Made by a program: the position numbers and the translations under genes. From Bacillus sp. SA1-12 (GTDB lineage Bacteria > Bacillota > Bacilli > Bacillales > Bacillaceae), in NCBI RefSeq assembly GCF_000981385.1, contig NZ_LATZ01000006.1, positions 1-64,000 of the forward strand: DNA of 64,000 nucleotides. Direction: 5' to 3'. A model generated the notes under the pieces. The model was not told where the DNA came from and did no database searches. It saw only the letters and a list, made by a program, of their open reading frames with translations. Below, piece by piece: positions 44,640-55,323 of this stretch (position 1 is the first letter of the stretch; every line of letters starts with the position of its first letter).

Positions 44640-45520
44640 CCATACAGCTTAATGAATTTTTAGTCTCACGTAAACAGCTAATTGAAAAGGCATTGCCTTC
44701 TTATATTGAAAAACTTCAGGCACCTGGATCGTTAAAGGAGGCAATGCTATATTCGTTAGAAGCAGGCGGGAAACGGCTACGTCCAATTTTGGTTTTAGCC
44801 TTGCTTCATACATACAGACAATCAGAGGAATTAGGGATCACTACGGCTTGTGCTGTTGAAATGATTCATACCTATTCACTTATTCATGATGATCTTCCTT
44901 GTATGGATGATGATGACTTAAGACGTGGAAAGCCAACAAACCATAAGGTTTTTGGGGAAGCAATGGCGGTATTAGCCGGAGACGGATTGTTGACCCAAAG
45001 CTTTTCGTTAATTTTAAATGACACGAGGCTGCCAGCTGCCAAAAAGCTTCGGATTGTCTCAGAACTTGTCAATGCAGCCGGTGCAGAGGGGATGGTTGGC
45101 GGACAAGTTTCAGATATGGAGGGGGAAGCTAAACAGCTGACTCTTGCTGAGCTTCAGTCCATTCATGAAAACAAGACCGCTAAGCTTTTGGGCTTTAGCA
45201 TTATTTCAGGTGCGATTTTAGCTGGTGCTCCTGAAGAGGATATCAATAATCTGCGAAAATTTGCTTATCATCTTGGTATTGCTTTTCAAATTCGTGACGA
45301 TATTTTAGATATTGAAGGAAATCAAATGATTCTAGGTAAACCAGTTGGTTCTGATACATTAAATGAAAAGACTACCTATCCTTCTATTTTAACCATGCAA
45401 GGGGCAAAGGAAAAACTTAATGATCATATCGACTTTGCAAAAGAGGTTCTCAACAACTTATCCGTTCGATCTGAATTGCTTTATCAAATGTGTGACTTAA
45501 TGGCAAAAAGGGATCATTAA
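44636..45520 (+). CDS. ispA: Geranylgeranyl/farnesyl diphosphate synthase (IspA type)
   Basis: 294 residues. Condenses isopentenyl diphosphate onto allylic diphosphates. First aspartate-rich motif [14 protein letters not shown] and second DDILD, with GGKRLRPIL. The GTG start overlaps xseB. Adjacent dxs supplies the isoprenoid precursors. A terminator follows, so dxs probably has its own promoter. Confidence 0.94.
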   Translation: MTIQLNEFLVSRKQLIEKALPSYIEKLQAPGSLKEAMLYSLEAGGKRLRPILVLALLHTYRQSEELGITTACAVEMIHTYSLIHDDLPCMDDDDLRRGKPTNHKVFGEAMAVLAGDGLLTQSFSLILNDTRLPAAKKLRIVSELVNAAGAEGMVGGQVSDMEGEAKQLTLAELQSIHENKTAKLLGFSIISGAILAGAPEEDINNLRKFAYHLGIAFQIRDDILDIEGNQMILGKPVGSDTLNEKTTYPSILTMQGAKEKLNDHIDFAKEVLNNLSVRSELLYQMCDLMAKRDH

Positions 45521-45535
45521 TTAAGTATCGATTTT

Positions 45536-45565
45536 AAAACCGTTCCCACTTGGAAGCGGTTTTTA
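45536..45565 (+). terminator. Terminator of the nusB-ispA gene run
   Basis: AAAACCGTTCC and GGAAGCGGTTTT arms (one mismatch) with a short ACTT-type loop and TTTTTA tail, 15 bases after the ispA stop. Confidence 0.8.
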
Positions 45566-45795
45566 TACTATTTGCTTTGTGAAAACAGGCAGCTAATAAC
45601 TTTAATCATTGTAATTACCGTTATTTTATGGTAAGTTTTTGCTTGCACATAGTTATTCGATGTATAGATAAATAAATCTAATGTCAGACATTTTTAATTA
45701 TAAGAACTTTACGTTAAAATATAAAGAAGCGAATATAATGTTAAAAAGTAAACAGGCATATAGAATCAAACTGAATCCGAAAGTGAGTGATCCAT

Positions 45796-47697
45796 TTGGA
45801 TCTTCTATCCATTAAAGACCCGCGCTTTTTAAAAAAGCTTTCGATTAATGAACTTGAAAAGCTCAGTGCGGAAATCAGGCAATTTTTAATTGAAAAGCTA
45901 TCAGAAACAGGAGGACATATCGGGCCGAATTTAGGTGTGGTTGAACTTACCATCGCCCTCCATAAAGTTTTTGACAGTCCAAAGGATAAATTTATTTGGG
46001 ATGTTGGCCATCAATCCTATGTTCATAAAATATTGACAGGAAGAGCGAATGAATTTGATACCCTTCGTCAATATAAAGGCTTATGCGGCTTCCCGAAACG
46101 GAATGAAAGTGAACATGATGTTTGGGAAACCGGTCATAGTTCAACATCATTATCGGCTGCAATGGGAATGGTGATTGCAAGAGATTTAAAGAAAACGAAA
46201 GAGCATATTGTTCCGATCATAGGTGATGGGGCCCTTACCGGCGGGATGGCTCTTGAGGCTTTAAATCATATTGGCCATGAGAAAAAAGATATAATCGTCG
46301 TTCTTAATGATAATGAAATGTCGATTGCTCCAAACGTTGGTGCACTTCATAATGTCCTTGGACGCCTAAGAACAGCAGGCAAGTATCATTGGGTAAAGGA
46401 TGAACTCGAATATTTATTGAAGAAGATACCTGCAGTAGGCGGTAAGCTTGCTTCAACAGCTGAACGAGTAAAAGACAGCCTCAAATACTTGCTTGTATCA
46501 GGTGTATTTTTTGAAGAATTAGGATTTACTTATTTAGGACCGATAGATGGACATAATTATGAGGATTTATTTGAAAATCTTCAATACGCTAAAAAGACAT
46601 CAGGACCGGTTCTTCTTCATGTCATTACGAAAAAAGGAAAAGGCTATCAACCTGCTGAAACAGATACGATTGGTACTTGGCATGGGACAGGACCTTATAA
46701 AATTGAAACAGGTGACTTCGTCAAGCCAAAAGTTGTCGGTCCGGCGTGGAGCAAGCTTGTAAGTGAAACTGTTCGTAAGTTAGCTCGTGAGGATAAGCGG
46801 ATAGTCGCCATTACTCCGGCTATGCCAGTTGGTTCAAAGCTAGAAGCATTTGCTGAAGAGTTTCCAGATCGGATGTTTGATGTGGGAATTGCTGAGCAGC
46901 ATGCGGCAACGATGGCAGCAGGATTGGCAACTCAAAATATGAAGCCGTTTTTGGCCATTTATTCAACCTTTTTACAACGTGCGTATGACCAAGTTGTTCA
47001 TGATATTTGCCGCCAAAATTTAAATGTCTTCATCGGTATTGATCGTGCAGGTCTTGTAGGGGCCGATGGAGAAACACATCAAGGTGTGTTTGATATAGCC
47101 TTTTTAAGACATTTGCCAAATATGGTGCTTATGATGGCAAAGGATGAAAATGAAGGCCAGCACTTAGTTAATACGGCTTTAAAATACAATGATGGACCAA
47201 TTGCTCTTCGCTATGCTCGCGGTAACGGCATTGGTGTAAAAATGGATGAAGAGCTGAAGGAAATTCCAATTGGAACTTGGGAGGTTCTTAGAGAAGGAAG
47301 CGATGCGGTGATCCTTACCTTTGGCACAACGATTGAGATGGCAATGGAAGCAGCAGAGATTTTGGCTAAACAAGGAAAATCGATACGTGTTGTTAACGCA
47401 CGATTTATTAAGCCTTTAGATGAGCAAATGCTTCATGAAATCTTTACGGAGCAAATTCCTGTGCTAACGATCGAGGAAGCTGTTTTGCAAGGAGGATTTG
47501 GCAGCTCTGTTTTAGAATTTGCCCAAGAACAAAATTATCATCAATCACTGATTTCAAGAATTGGTATTCCTGATCGCTTTATTGAGCATGGCAGTGTGAC
47601 AAAACTTCTTGAAGAAATCGGCATGACGACTGAAAATGTTGTAGCACAATTAAGAGCGATAATGCCTGAAAAAGAGAAAAGGGTATTAAGATCATGA
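45796..47697 (+). CDS. dxs: 1-deoxy-D-xylulose-5-phosphate synthase
   Basis: 633 residues from TTG 45796; GTG 45787 in frame is an alternative. First enzyme of the MEP isoprenoid pathway, condensing pyruvate and glyceraldehyde 3-phosphate with thiamine diphosphate. Motifs [32 protein letters not shown] (ThDP site), [13 protein letters not shown] and [15 protein letters not shown] are intact. The TTG gives the family N-terminus DLLSIKDP. The stop overlaps the yqxC ATG. Confidence 0.95.
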   Translation: MDLLSIKDPRFLKKLSINELEKLSAEIRQFLIEKLSETGGHIGPNLGVVELTIALHKVFDSPKDKFIWDVGHQSYVHKILTGRANEFDTLRQYKGLCGFPKRNESEHDVWETGHSSTSLSAAMGMVIARDLKKTKEHIVPIIGDGALTGGMALEALNHIGHEKKDIIVVLNDNEMSIAPNVGALHNVLGRLRTAGKYHWVKDELEYLLKKIPAVGGKLASTAERVKDSLKYLLVSGVFFEELGFTYLGPIDGHNYEDLFENLQYAKKTSGPVLLHVITKKGKGYQPAETDTIGTWHGTGPYKIETGDFVKPKVVGPAWSKLVSETVRKLAREDKRIVAITPAMPVGSKLEAFAEEFPDRMFDVGIAEQHAATMAAGLATQNMKPFLAIYSTFLQRAYDQVVHDICRQNLNVFIGIDRAGLVGADGETHQGVFDIAFLRHLPNMVLMMAKDENEGQHLVNTALKYNDGPIALRYARGNGIGVKMDEELKEIPIGTWEVLREGSDAVILTFGTTIEMAMEAAEILAKQGKSIRVVNARFIKPLDEQMLHEIFTEQIPVLTIEEAVLQGGFGSSVLEFAQEQNYHQSLISRIGIPDRFIEHGSVTKLLEEIGMTTENVVAQLRAIMPEKEKRVLRS

Positions 47698-48545
47698 GTA
47701 CAAAAAAAGAACGAGTAGATATTCTTCTTGTTGAAAACGGCTTATTTGAGACAAGAGAAAAAGCGAAGCGTGCAATCATGGCAGGCCTCGTTTATGGTAA
47801 TGAAGAACGCTTAGACAAGCCTGGTGAAAAAGTCTCCCGTGATATTGTTATAACAATAAAAGGGAATACACTTCCCTATGTTAGTCGCGGAGGGCTAAAG
47901 CTTGAGAAAGCACTTAAAGAATTTGATCTGGATGTTAAGAATAAAATTATGATTGATATTGGCTCCTCAACGGGCGGCTTTACCGATTGCGCCCTGCAAA
48001 ATGGGGCAAAGCTATCATACGCTTTGGATGTCGGCTACAATCAATTAGCATGGAAGCTTAGACAGGATGAGCGGGTTGTCGTAATGGAAAGAACAAATTT
48101 CCGGTATTCGACACCTGCTGATTTTCACGAGGGGCTGCCGGAATTCGCTTCGATTGATGTATCCTTTATCTCTCTAAAGCTGATTTTACCCGTGCTAAAA
48201 ACCATTTTGGTGGAACATAGTGATATTGTGGCTTTAGTGAAACCTCAATTTGAGGCTGGAAGAGAGTTAGTAGGCAAAAAAGGGATCGTACGTGATCCTA
48301 AAGTTCATGAACTCGTTTTGGAGGAAATGATTGGGTTCTCATTAAAAGAGGGGTTTGATGTAATCAACTTGTCTTATTCACCAATAACCGGCGGAGATGG
48401 AAATATTGAATTTTTATTGCATCTTCGCTTTGAGGGTATAAAAGAACAAGGAGAGAACCAATTGGACAAATCTGCTCAGGCTATTGTCGAAGCAGCTCAT
48501 TTAACATTAAAAGAAAATAAACAAAAAGATAAGCAGGAAGAATAG
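47694..48545 (+). CDS. yqxC: TlyA-family rRNA methyltransferase YqxC
   Basis: 283 residues: an S4 RNA-binding domain (about 5-65, with [27 protein letters not shown]) and a FtsJ-like SAM-dependent methyltransferase domain ([30 protein letters not shown]). Relatives methylate ribosomal RNA 2'-O positions and some were reported as haemolysins. ATGA overlap with dxs as in other Bacillus. Confidence 0.92.
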   Translation: MSTKKERVDILLVENGLFETREKAKRAIMAGLVYGNEERLDKPGEKVSRDIVITIKGNTLPYVSRGGLKLEKALKEFDLDVKNKIMIDIGSSTGGFTDCALQNGAKLSYALDVGYNQLAWKLRQDERVVVMERTNFRYSTPADFHEGLPEFASIDVSFISLKLILPVLKTILVEHSDIVALVKPQFEAGRELVGKKGIVRDPKVHELVLEEMIGFSLKEGFDVINLSYSPITGGDGNIEFLLHLRFEGIKEQGENQLDKSAQAIVEAAHLTLKENKQKDKQEE

Positions 48546-48569
48546 CATTCGCTATCATCCTGTTTTTTT
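48533..48569 (+). terminator. Terminator of dxs-yqxC
   Basis: CAGGA.GATAGC-type stem: CAGGA(A)GAATAGC pairs with GCTATC(A)TCCTG around ATTC, then seven T. The stem begins within the last yqxC codons. Confidence 0.85.
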
Positions 48570-48807
48570 CATGAATCATCATGCTTTATCTTTCTTTAGA
48601 ATCCGAATGTTCTGGATATTCATGCAATAAATGAATGTTCGATTTTCTTTTCGAAACTTCAAATAATCCCCCTTTACTCAGCTTTTTATGCAGTTTTTCA
48701 GGACTTAATCTTTTTAAATCTGTACATTTTAAGGTTTTTAATATAAGATGAAAGGTATAAACATGCATAAATAAAAAGAGATGCATCATTGCAAAAGGGG
48801 TGCTTTT

Positions 48808-49257
48808 ATGAATAAAGGGCAAAGACATATTAAAATTCGAGAAATTATTTCAAATAATGATATTGAAACTCAAGATGAATTAGTTGATTTATTAAAAGGA
48901 TTGGGCTTTAATGTAACTCAGGCAACGGTGTCACGTGATATTAAAGAATTACATTTAGTAAAGGTCCCTATGCTTGATGGACGATATAAATACAGCTTGC
49001 CAGCGGATCAGCGTTTTAACCCATTACAAAAACTAAAACGTGCGCTTATGGATGCCTTTGTTAAAATAGACTCTGCCGGCCATATGCTAGTAATGAAAAC
49101 TCTGCCAGGAAATGCAAATGCCATTGGTGCTCTAATCGATAATCTTGATTGGGATGAGGTACTAGGCACCATTTGCGGGGATGATACAATCTTAATCATC
49201 TGCAGAACCGCAAAGGATACCGAAACGATATCAGAACGTTTCTTGGATATGCTGTAA
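48808..49257 (+). CDS. ahrC: Arginine repressor AhrC/ArgR
   Basis: 149 residues: winged-helix DNA-binding domain ([47 protein letters not shown], 6-52) and C-terminal hexamerisation/arginine-binding domain ([35 protein letters not shown]). Controls arginine synthesis and catabolism. ATG 48808 follows AAAGGGGTG; earlier in-frame ATGs lie upstream of that site. Confidence 0.95.
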   Translation: MNKGQRHIKIREIISNNDIETQDELVDLLKGLGFNVTQATVSRDIKELHLVKVPMLDGRYKYSLPADQRFNPLQKLKRALMDAFVKIDSAGHMLVMKTLPGNANAIGALIDNLDWDEVLGTICGDDTILIICRTAKDTETISERFLDML

Positions 49258-49362
49258 ATGTAAAAAATTTTCATCTATTTATAAGGCTAGATTTAATAGC
49301 AATGGTATTCAAATATGATGAAGAATGATGAAAACATTTATCTAAAAGAGGTGTGATTCTGT

Positions 49363-51063
49363 TTGTTAGCGGAATTATCAATAAAAAATTTTGCCATTAT
49401 TGAGTCATTAACGATTTCCTTTGAAAAAGGATTAACGGTTTTAACGGGAGAAACAGGAGCAGGAAAATCGATTATTATTGATGCCATCCATTTAATTGCC
49501 GGTGCTAGAGGATCCTCGGAATTTGTTCGATTTGGAGAAAAACGAGCTGAGCTAGAGGGGTTATTTCTCATTGATGATGAACAACATCCTGTGTATACAA
49601 AATGTGAAGATATCGGAATCGATATCAGTGATGGAATGATTGTTCTACGCAGAGATGTTGCTGCTTCAGGCAAAAGTATTTGCCGGATAAATGGGAAACT
49701 TGTTACAATCGCCATTCTTAGAGAAATCGGCCAGTGTTTAGTTGATATTCATGGGCAGCATGATAATCAGGAGTTAATGAATGAAGAGAATCATTTAACA
49801 CTGCTTGATCAATATGGCGGTAATAAAGTGAGACAGGCAATTGATGCTTATTTTCAAATATATAAAAGCTTTGATAACTTACAGAAAAAAATAAAGCAGC
49901 TTTCCGAAAATGAGCAGGAAATGGCTCATCGTCTTGACTTGCTTCAGTTTCAATTAGATGAAATTGAAAAAGCAGAATTACAGCCAAATGAGGATGAGGT
50001 TCTTCAGGAAGAAAAAAATCAAATTTCCAATTTTGAAAAGATCTATGAGGCCTTGCAAAACAGCTACAATTCACTTCATGGTGAGCATAAGGGATTAGAC
50101 TGGGTTGGACATGCAATGAGCAATTTAGAAGATGTCTCCTCAATAAATGCTACCTTAAAAGAGTTATCAGAAACCATTTCAAATGCGTATTATTTGCTTG
50201 AAGACCTGTCTTATCAAGTTCGTAATGAATTGGAATCGTTGGAGTTTGACCCGGAGCGTTTAAATTTTGTTGAGAGTCGTTTAAATGAAATTACCCATTT
50301 AAAACGTAAATATGGGCAAACTGTTGAAGAGATTTTAACATACTCTGCCAAAATTGAAGAGGAAATCGATCAGATTCAAAACCGTGACAGTCATCTGCAT
50401 AAACTTAAAAAAGAGCTTGATTCAATTCTTAAGGATTTAGCGGTTGAAGCAAAAAATCTTACAAGTATACGAAGAAACTTTGCAGATGTGCTAACAGATG
50501 AAATTCATCGTGAATTAAAAGAACTTTATATGGAAAAAACAACTTTTGAAGTACACTTTGCCGAAAAAATGACATCATTAAATGAAGTAAAATATACTCC
50601 AACTGGTGTTGATGATGTGGAATTCTATCTATCGACTAATCCAGGTGAGCCATTAAAGCCATTAAGTAAAACGGCTTCCGGCGGGGAGCTTTCCCGAATT
50701 ATGTTAGCAATGAAAAGCATTTTTTCTCAACACCAAGGGATAACATCGATCATTTTTGACGAAGTGGATACAGGTGTCAGCGGGCGAGTTGCACAAGCGA
50801 TTGCAGAAAAAATTTACCGTGTTTCAAATGGTTCACAGGTCTTATGTATTACCCACTTGCCTCAGGTTGCTGCAATGGCAGATACCCACCTATATATTGC
50901 GAAAGAAACAAAATCAGGTCGAACGAAAACCAGTGTTAAGCCGCTTAACGAAGAAGAAAAAATTAAGGAAATTGGCCGTATGATCGCTGGAGTGGAAGTG
51001 ACAGAGCTTTCGAAAGAACATGCAAAAGAGCTGCTTGCTTTAGCACATACGTCTAAGAAATAA
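49363..51063 (+). CDS. recN: DNA repair protein RecN
   Basis: 566 residues of the SMC-like family. N-terminal Walker A GETGAGKS (29-36), a central coiled coil (about 155-365), and C-terminal TASGGELSRIMLAMK signature plus SIIFDEVDTGVSGRVAQAI. Acts early in double-strand break repair. TTG start at 49363 behind AGAGGTG. Position after ahrC is conserved. Confidence 0.96.
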   Translation: MLAELSIKNFAIIESLTISFEKGLTVLTGETGAGKSIIIDAIHLIAGARGSSEFVRFGEKRAELEGLFLIDDEQHPVYTKCEDIGIDISDGMIVLRRDVAASGKSICRINGKLVTIAILREIGQCLVDIHGQHDNQELMNEENHLTLLDQYGGNKVRQAIDAYFQIYKSFDNLQKKIKQLSENEQEMAHRLDLLQFQLDEIEKAELQPNEDEVLQEEKNQISNFEKIYEALQNSYNSLHGEHKGLDWVGHAMSNLEDVSSINATLKELSETISNAYYLLEDLSYQVRNELESLEFDPERLNFVESRLNEITHLKRKYGQTVEEILTYSAKIEEEIDQIQNRDSHLHKLKKELDSILKDLAVEAKNLTSIRRNFADVLTDEIHRELKELYMEKTTFEVHFAEKMTSLNEVKYTPTGVDDVEFYLSTNPGEPLKPLSKTASGGELSRIMLAMKSIFSQHQGITSIIFDEVDTGVSGRVAQAIAEKIYRVSNGSQVLCITHLPQVAAMADTHLYIAKETKSGRTKTSVKPLNEEEKIKEIGRMIAGVEVTELSKEHAKELLALAHTSKK

Positions 51064-51071
51064 CACTAAAT

Positions 51072-51093
51072 AGCTGCCTTTAGGCGGCTTTTT
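51072..51093 (+). terminator. Terminator of recN
   Basis: AGCTGCC and GGCGGCT (one G-T) with a TTTA loop, followed by five T. Confidence 0.8.
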
Positions 51094-51253
51094 AGTCGTT
51101 TAAGAATAAAAAATTTTCATTATGCTTAAAACTTACAACAAAACCTTCTTTTTTCTAGTGATTGAAGTTATAAATAAGCGCTGAGAAGGCTAAATTAAAA
51201 CTGTAGCCATATATAGTTGTGGTGTGGGTTAGGAGCGAGGAGAGTGAAAGTGA

Positions 51254-52549
51254 TTGCAAACAGATAAAATTAGAAAAATAGTTGGTGTAATTCTCCTTGT
51301 TTCATTCATGAGTTTAGGATTTGTAAAAGAAGTAAAGGAATACGTTAAAATACCAATAAATTTGTCGGTATTTGAGTCACAGCAAGTGAGCGTGGAAAGT
51401 TCAATTCCTGTAACGGCTTCGCAGTTAGATGTACAAGAGGCGTTTACAGTTCAAAAGAATAGTGATGGTAAAACACTTGATGTTCATGGTAAAAAGGCTG
51501 GAGAAGGGGCGGTTGTTTTTGACCTTGCCGGCTTTCCTGTCAAAAAGGTTGGCGTAAATGTCCTGCCCGATTTTAAAGTGATTCCTGGCGGACAATCTAT
51601 TGGTGTAAAACTAAATACCCTTGGCGTATTGGTGGTTGGACATCACCAAATCAATACAACCGAAGGAAAGAAATCACCTGGTGAACTAGCTGGAGTACAA
51701 GTCGGAGACATCATTACAAGCATTAATGGTACAAAAATTGAACAAATGAGTGATGTAACTCCATTTATTCAAGAAGCTGGGAAAACAGGAAAACCTCTTG
51801 ATTTAATTCTATCCAGAGAAGAAAAAGAAATTAAAACCAAGCTATATCCATTGAAGGACCAAAATGATCAATCCTTTCGAATAGGCTTATACATTCGTGA
51901 TTCAGCGGCAGGAATCGGAACGATGACTTTTTATGATCCTAAATCAAAAAAGTACGGTGCATTAGGACATGTTATCTCTGATATGGATACGAAAAAACCA
52001 ATTGTTGTCGAGGATGGGCAAATCGTTCGATCGACAGTAACATCGATTGAAAAAGGAAGCAACGGAAATCCTGGAGAAAAGCTTGCTCGCTTTTCAGGTG
52101 ATCGTGAAGTCATAGGCAGCATTACACGTAACAGCCCGTTTGGAATTTTTGGGGAGCTAAATCAAGATATTCGCAATGGAATAATGGATAAAGCCATGCC
52201 TATTGCGCTTTCTAATGAAGTGAAAGAAGGTCCTGCAAAGATTTTGACGGTTGTTGAAGATGACAAGGTTGAACAGTTTGATGTAGAAGTGGTCAGTTCT
52301 GTTCCGCAAAAATTTCCTGCAACAAAAGGAATGGTTATAAAAATCACCGACGAAAAATTATTAGATAAAACAGGCGGGATTGTTCAGGGAATGAGCGGTA
52401 GTCCAATTATCCAAAATGGAAAGGTGATCGGTGCGGTCACTCATGTTTTCGTAAATGATCCAACAAGCGGCTACGGTGTTCACATTGAATGGATGCTAAA
52501 TGAAGCAGGAATTGATATTTATTCAAAACAAAAGCAAAAAGTAAGCTAA
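51254..52549 (+). CDS. spoIVB: SpoIVB sporulation signalling serine peptidase (S55)
   Basis: 431 residues: N-terminal membrane helix (about 7-24), a PDZ domain (about 118-195) and an S55 peptidase domain. Catalytic candidates are H239 in [10 protein letters not shown] and S381 in GMSGSPI, equivalent to H236 and S378 of B. subtilis. Secreted by the forespore, it cleaves SpoIVFA to start pro-sigma-K processing. TTG start at 51254 after AGGAGAG. A terminator separates it from spo0A. Confidence 0.95.
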   Translation: MQTDKIRKIVGVILLVSFMSLGFVKEVKEYVKIPINLSVFESQQVSVESSIPVTASQLDVQEAFTVQKNSDGKTLDVHGKKAGEGAVVFDLAGFPVKKVGVNVLPDFKVIPGGQSIGVKLNTLGVLVVGHHQINTTEGKKSPGELAGVQVGDIITSINGTKIEQMSDVTPFIQEAGKTGKPLDLILSREEKEIKTKLYPLKDQNDQSFRIGLYIRDSAAGIGTMTFYDPKSKKYGALGHVISDMDTKKPIVVEDGQIVRSTVTSIEKGSNGNPGEKLARFSGDREVIGSITRNSPFGIFGELNQDIRNGIMDKAMPIALSNEVKEGPAKILTVVEDDKVEQFDVEVVSSVPQKFPATKGMVIKITDEKLLDKTGGIVQGMSGSPIIQNGKVIGAVTHVFVNDPTSGYGVHIEWMLNEAGIDIYSKQKQKVS

Positions 52550-52564
52550 GGAAATAAGTGGATA

Positions 52565-52600
52565 AACCGCCAAGAAATTTCAATTTCTTGGCGGTTTTTT
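52565..52600 (+). terminator. Terminator of spoIVB
   Basis: AACCGCCAAGAAAT and ATTTCTTGGCGGTT form a perfect 14-pair stem with a tiny loop, then TTTTTT. Confidence 0.92.
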
Positions 52601-52655
52601 CATTTTCTGCTTTTATTTTAATCGGGATTTATGTAAAATAAGGTTGAAAAGATTT

Positions 52656-52811
52656 TTCGACAAAACAACCTTGGTCTCAAAAAGTCAAATGGCGTTTTTA
52701 GTCGAAAAAAGGAGCAAATTGAAGGTAATTAAAGATAAACTCCGCTTTTTAAAGTTTTTTTATAAAAATAAAGGATTTTTACTCACATTGTCGAATTTGT
52801 TCAGGTATAAT
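52656..52811 (+). promoter_or_regulatory. spo0A control region: sigma-H promoter, sigma-A -10 box and Spo0A boxes
   Basis: AAAGGATTT (52770-52778) and GTCGAATTT (52790-52798) with an 11-bp spacer match the sigma-H consensus RNAGGAWWW-N11-RNNGAATWW fully. A TATAAT (52806-52811) lies just downstream and may serve sigma-A. TGTCGAA cores of 0A boxes lie at 52789-52795 over the sigma-H -10 box, on the other strand at 52656-52662, and a partial AGTCGAAAA near 52699-52707. The layout agrees with autoregulated spo0A expression known from B. subtilis. Confidence 0.75.
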
Positions 52812-52862
52812 CATGTATAGATATAAGACATAATGGCAAAACGAGACTGAGGAGGAAGATTT

Positions 52863-53654
52863 GTGAAAAAAATAAAGGTTTGTATTGTTGATGATAACCG
52901 TGAACTTGTAGGATTATTAGAGGAATATCTCTCAAGTCAAGATGATATTGAAGTTCTAGGCGTTGCGTATAATGGCCAAGAATGTTTAAATATGTTAAAA
53001 GAAAAAGATCCCGATGTATTGGTATTAGATATTATTATGCCGCATTTAGATGGCCTTGGTGTTTTAGAGAGATTAAGACAAATGGATCGTCCGCAGCCTA
53101 ATGTCATTATGCTTACAGCTTTTGGACAAGAGGATGTTACGAAAAAAGCAGTAGACCTTGGTGCGGCTTACTTTATTTTAAAACCATTTGATATGGAAGG
53201 CTTAGCGAGTCATATTCGCCAAGTAAGCGGAAATGCTGCCCCGCTCATTAAGCGTGCCAGCTCCTCGGTCAGATCATCGAATGAATCACAAAACAAAGGG
53301 AAAAACCTTGATGCCAGCATCACCAGCATTATTCATGAAATCGGCGTGCCAGCACATATTAAAGGATATTTATATTTACGGGAAGCAATTTCTATGGTCT
53401 ATAATGATATAGAATTACTTGGATCGATCACAAAGGTGTTATATCCGGATATCGCAAAGAAATACAACACGACGGCTTCACGTGTTGAAAGGGCTATTCG
53501 GCATGCAATTGAAGTTGCTTGGAGCAGAGGGAATATTGAATCAATTTCTTCTTTGTTCGGATATACTGTAAGTATGACAAAAGCAAAACCAACAAATTCG
53601 GAGTTCATCGCAATGGTTGCAGATAAGCTTCGTTTGGAGCATAAGGCAAGCTAA
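52863..53654 (+). CDS. spo0A: Spo0A, sporulation master response regulator
   Basis: 263 residues. Receiver domain (1-125) with acidic pocket D10, D11, phosphoacceptor D56 in [11 protein letters not shown] and K106-type residues ([15 protein letters not shown]). A flexible linker and the Spo0A C-terminal DNA-binding domain (about 145-262) with [30 protein letters not shown] follow. It binds TGTCGAA boxes once phosphorylated. GTG start after GAGGAGGAAG. Confidence 0.97.
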   Translation: MKKIKVCIVDDNRELVGLLEEYLSSQDDIEVLGVAYNGQECLNMLKEKDPDVLVLDIIMPHLDGLGVLERLRQMDRPQPNVIMLTAFGQEDVTKKAVDLGAAYFILKPFDMEGLASHIRQVSGNAAPLIKRASSSVRSSNESQNKGKNLDASITSIIHEIGVPAHIKGYLYLREAISMVYNDIELLGSITKVLYPDIAKKYNTTASRVERAIRHAIEVAWSRGNIESISSLFGYTVSMTKAKPTNSEFIAMVADKLRLEHKAS

Positions 53655-53670
53655 TCATAAAAGAAATAAT

Positions 53671-53727
53671 AATAAAAGCCTCCATTTTTATTAGAAAGAT
53701 GCTGATAAATATGGAGGCTTTTATTAT
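53671..53727. terminator. Terminator of spo0A
   Basis: AATAAAAGCCTCCAT and ATGGAGGCTTTTATT are perfect 15-base arms (53671-53685, 53710-53724) with a partly paired 24-base interior. T-rich flanks on both strands make it usable in both directions. Confidence 0.85.
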
Positions 53728-53764
53728 CGTTTTAGGAATAAATACAATTCCGATTTTGTGAAAA

Positions 53765-53895
53765 AGCGCATCGGCATTTAGCACCGTGGCACAGGATGTG
53801 CAAGTGCAGTCAGGATGATCAACTCCGCGTTTTTAGCTGCCATCGCCTAGCCAATTTAAAACCGAAGGCAAAGAAGGCCTTCTATTCTAAATTTG
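53765..53895. repeat. Decayed dispersed repeat copy after spo0A
   Basis: Contains GCGCATCGGC, CACAGGATGTGCAAG..CAGT and CTGCCATCGCCTAGCC. The CACAGGATGTGCAAG block is exactly shared with the copy at 58611-58625. A 65-codon frame here is not credible as a gene. Confidence 0.5.
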
Positions 53896-54115
53896 CGCTG
53901 AAAAAAGGTAATATCGCCGAAAACGGTGGTCCGTCGAAAAAAAGAAGAGTGCTGACAAGGTGCTATTCCGCTGAAAAAAGAAAGGATCGCTGAAAAAATG
54001 GCTAAACTCGCTGAAAAAATGGGTTAATCCGCTGAAGTTGGGGCAATCCGCTGAAAAAAAGAAGTGGTCGCTGAAACAGTGGCCAACTCCTTTGAACAGT
54101 GCCTTAATTGCTCAG
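53896..54115. repeat. Degenerate tandem array of about 20-bp CGCTGAAAA units
   Basis: At least eleven successive units of 18-21 bp begin with CGCTGAAAA or a near variant (CGCCGAAAA, CGTCGAAAA, TGCTGACAA, CGCTGAAGT, CGCTGAAAC). The following half of each unit varies, often ending ..GG.(C/T)AA(C/T). Length and internal sequence differ between units, so it is not a CRISPR array. It fills the gap between spo0A and the YitT-like gene. A single similar unit (TCGCTGAAGTTAAG) occurs at about 55575. Confidence 0.75.
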
Positions 54116-54143
54116 GCTGGTCGTGGCCCTTACCCTTTTGTTC

Positions 54144-54776
54144 TTATCGTAAATAAACATGGAAAGACTTGAACGTATTAAGAAGTCCAACGCAAAGCCC
54201 GACACATGAAATGGTGATAAAAGAGTAGATTAACTTCATATCTTTTAACACAAGAATACCGGCTAGAATGATGAGAGAATCAATCATGAAAATCACGATT
54301 CCAGGATTCATTCCTTTCCATTTAGAAATTAACAGTGCCAATAAGTCTACCCCGCCTGGACTGATATGAAAGCGGAGCATAGTCCCAACCCCAATTCCTT
54401 TGATAACGCCACCAAAGATCGCACTTATTAAAATCGGTAGATGCACTAACCCGTTTAGTGGAATAAGCAAATCAATAATGGTTGAAGTAAAAGCCAGGCC
54501 TAAAAGAGCGTTGATGAAATATGATTTATCATATTTGAGTGAAATAAGATAGATTGGGGTATTAATCATGATCATGACATGTCCTATTTTAATGCCCCAA
54601 ATATATTTGATAAGAAGACTAATGCCAAAAATCCCGCCATTTATTAGGTGAATCGGGATAATGAACATATTTAAACCGATCCCGACACAAATACTTGCAA
54701 AAAGTAAAACAGCAAACTTTTTAATATAAAGCATTCCCCTTGTCCACTTCGTTACCTTAAATATATGAATGGACAT
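54144..54776 (-). CDS. YitT family membrane protein, short form without DUF2179
   Basis: 210 residues with five or six membrane helices. NMFIIPIHLINGGIFGISLLIKYIWGIKIGHVMIMINTPIYLI and FHISPGGVDLLALLISKW are YitT signature regions. The usual C-terminal cytoplasmic DUF2179 domain (about 80 residues) is missing, so it is a half-size member. Start is uncertain: ATG 54776 lacks a clear ribosome site; ATG 54734 lies one base after AAGGGGA. Function of the family is unknown. Not part of the B. subtilis order at this place. Confidence 0.75.
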   Translation of the reverse strand: MSIHIFKVTKWTRGMLYIKKFAVLLFASICVGIGLNMFIIPIHLINGGIFGISLLIKYIWGIKIGHVMIMINTPIYLISLKYDKSYFINALLGLAFTSTIIDLLIPLNGLVHLPILISAIFGGVIKGIGVGTMLRFHISPGGVDLLALLISKWKGMNPGIVIFMIDSLIILAGILVLKDMKLIYSFITISCVGLCVGLLNTFKSFHVYLR

Positions 54777-54879
54777 TAAGATTATGACGATTTGTAAATG
54801 TGCTTACCGTTCATACTCCTTTGATTGATGGGCAGTCCTTAATGTTTCTAAATGGTTTCGCGAGGCTTTTTCAAGGCGG

Positions 54880-55323
54880 TTAAATATTGAGTATTTCCTC
54901 TGGAAATTCATCAATTGCTGCTAGCTTAACATACATAGCAATCGTATCTTTTTCGGCAATTTGTTTCATTTCAAAAGCATGATTTATTGTCTTTGGAACA
55001 ATAACATATTCCTTGCCGCGATTTGGAGGCACTTTAATGTTATATTTTTTAAAATAAGGCAGAAGGAGCTGGATATGTTCCAGTTCGTCTGATTTTAGTT
55101 GAGAAAATGGATGAATTGGGCCAAATTTGTTAATGGAGGTACCGTAGTTTGCTTGTACTAAGTATTCGTTTTCTAAAGCATAGGTAAGCGCCTTTGCTAA
55201 TGATATTTTTGGATCCTTGATGGCAGCTTTTGCCCCGTAAAGAGGTGCAGCAGCAGATGGATGAATTGATATGTTTTGGAATAAAGAAATGAAGAGCAGC
55301 AGAAGAATGATTTGTTTTTTCAT
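54880..55323 (-). CDS. Secreted ferritin-like (DUF2202-type) protein
   Basis: 147 residues. A cleavable signal peptide (residues 1-25, ending SAAAP) precedes a helical domain with ALTYALENEYLVQANYGTSINKFG and SQLKSDELEHIQLLLPYFKKYNI. The Glu and EH(I) placements resemble ferritin-like DUF2202 proteins, which may bind a di-iron site outside the cell. The second helix pair ends abruptly (DTIAMYVKLAAIDEFPEEILNI), so the domain may be incomplete or the final metal ligands lost. ATG follows CGAGGTG. Role unknown. Confidence 0.65.
   Translation of the reverse strand: MKKQIILLLLFISLFQNISIHPSAAAPLYGAKAAIKDPKISLAKALTYALENEYLVQANYGTSINKFGPIHPFSQLKSDELEHIQLLLPYFKKYNIKVPPNRGKEYVIVPKTINHAFEMKQIAEKDTIAMYVKLAAIDEFPEEILNI

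Noticed and set aside
48586-48828. 80-codon minus-strand frame between yqxC and ahrC
   Set aside because: It starts inside ahrC, has no ribosome site, no recognisable family and overlaps the ahrC promoter region.
53796-53993. 65-codon plus-strand frame after spo0A
   Set aside because: It spans a decayed repeat and the CGCTGAAAA array; its composition follows the repeats and no start signal is present.
53896-54115. CRISPR array
   Set aside because: Units are only about 20 bp, the constant part is eight or nine bases, there are no spacers of uniform length and no cas genes nearby.
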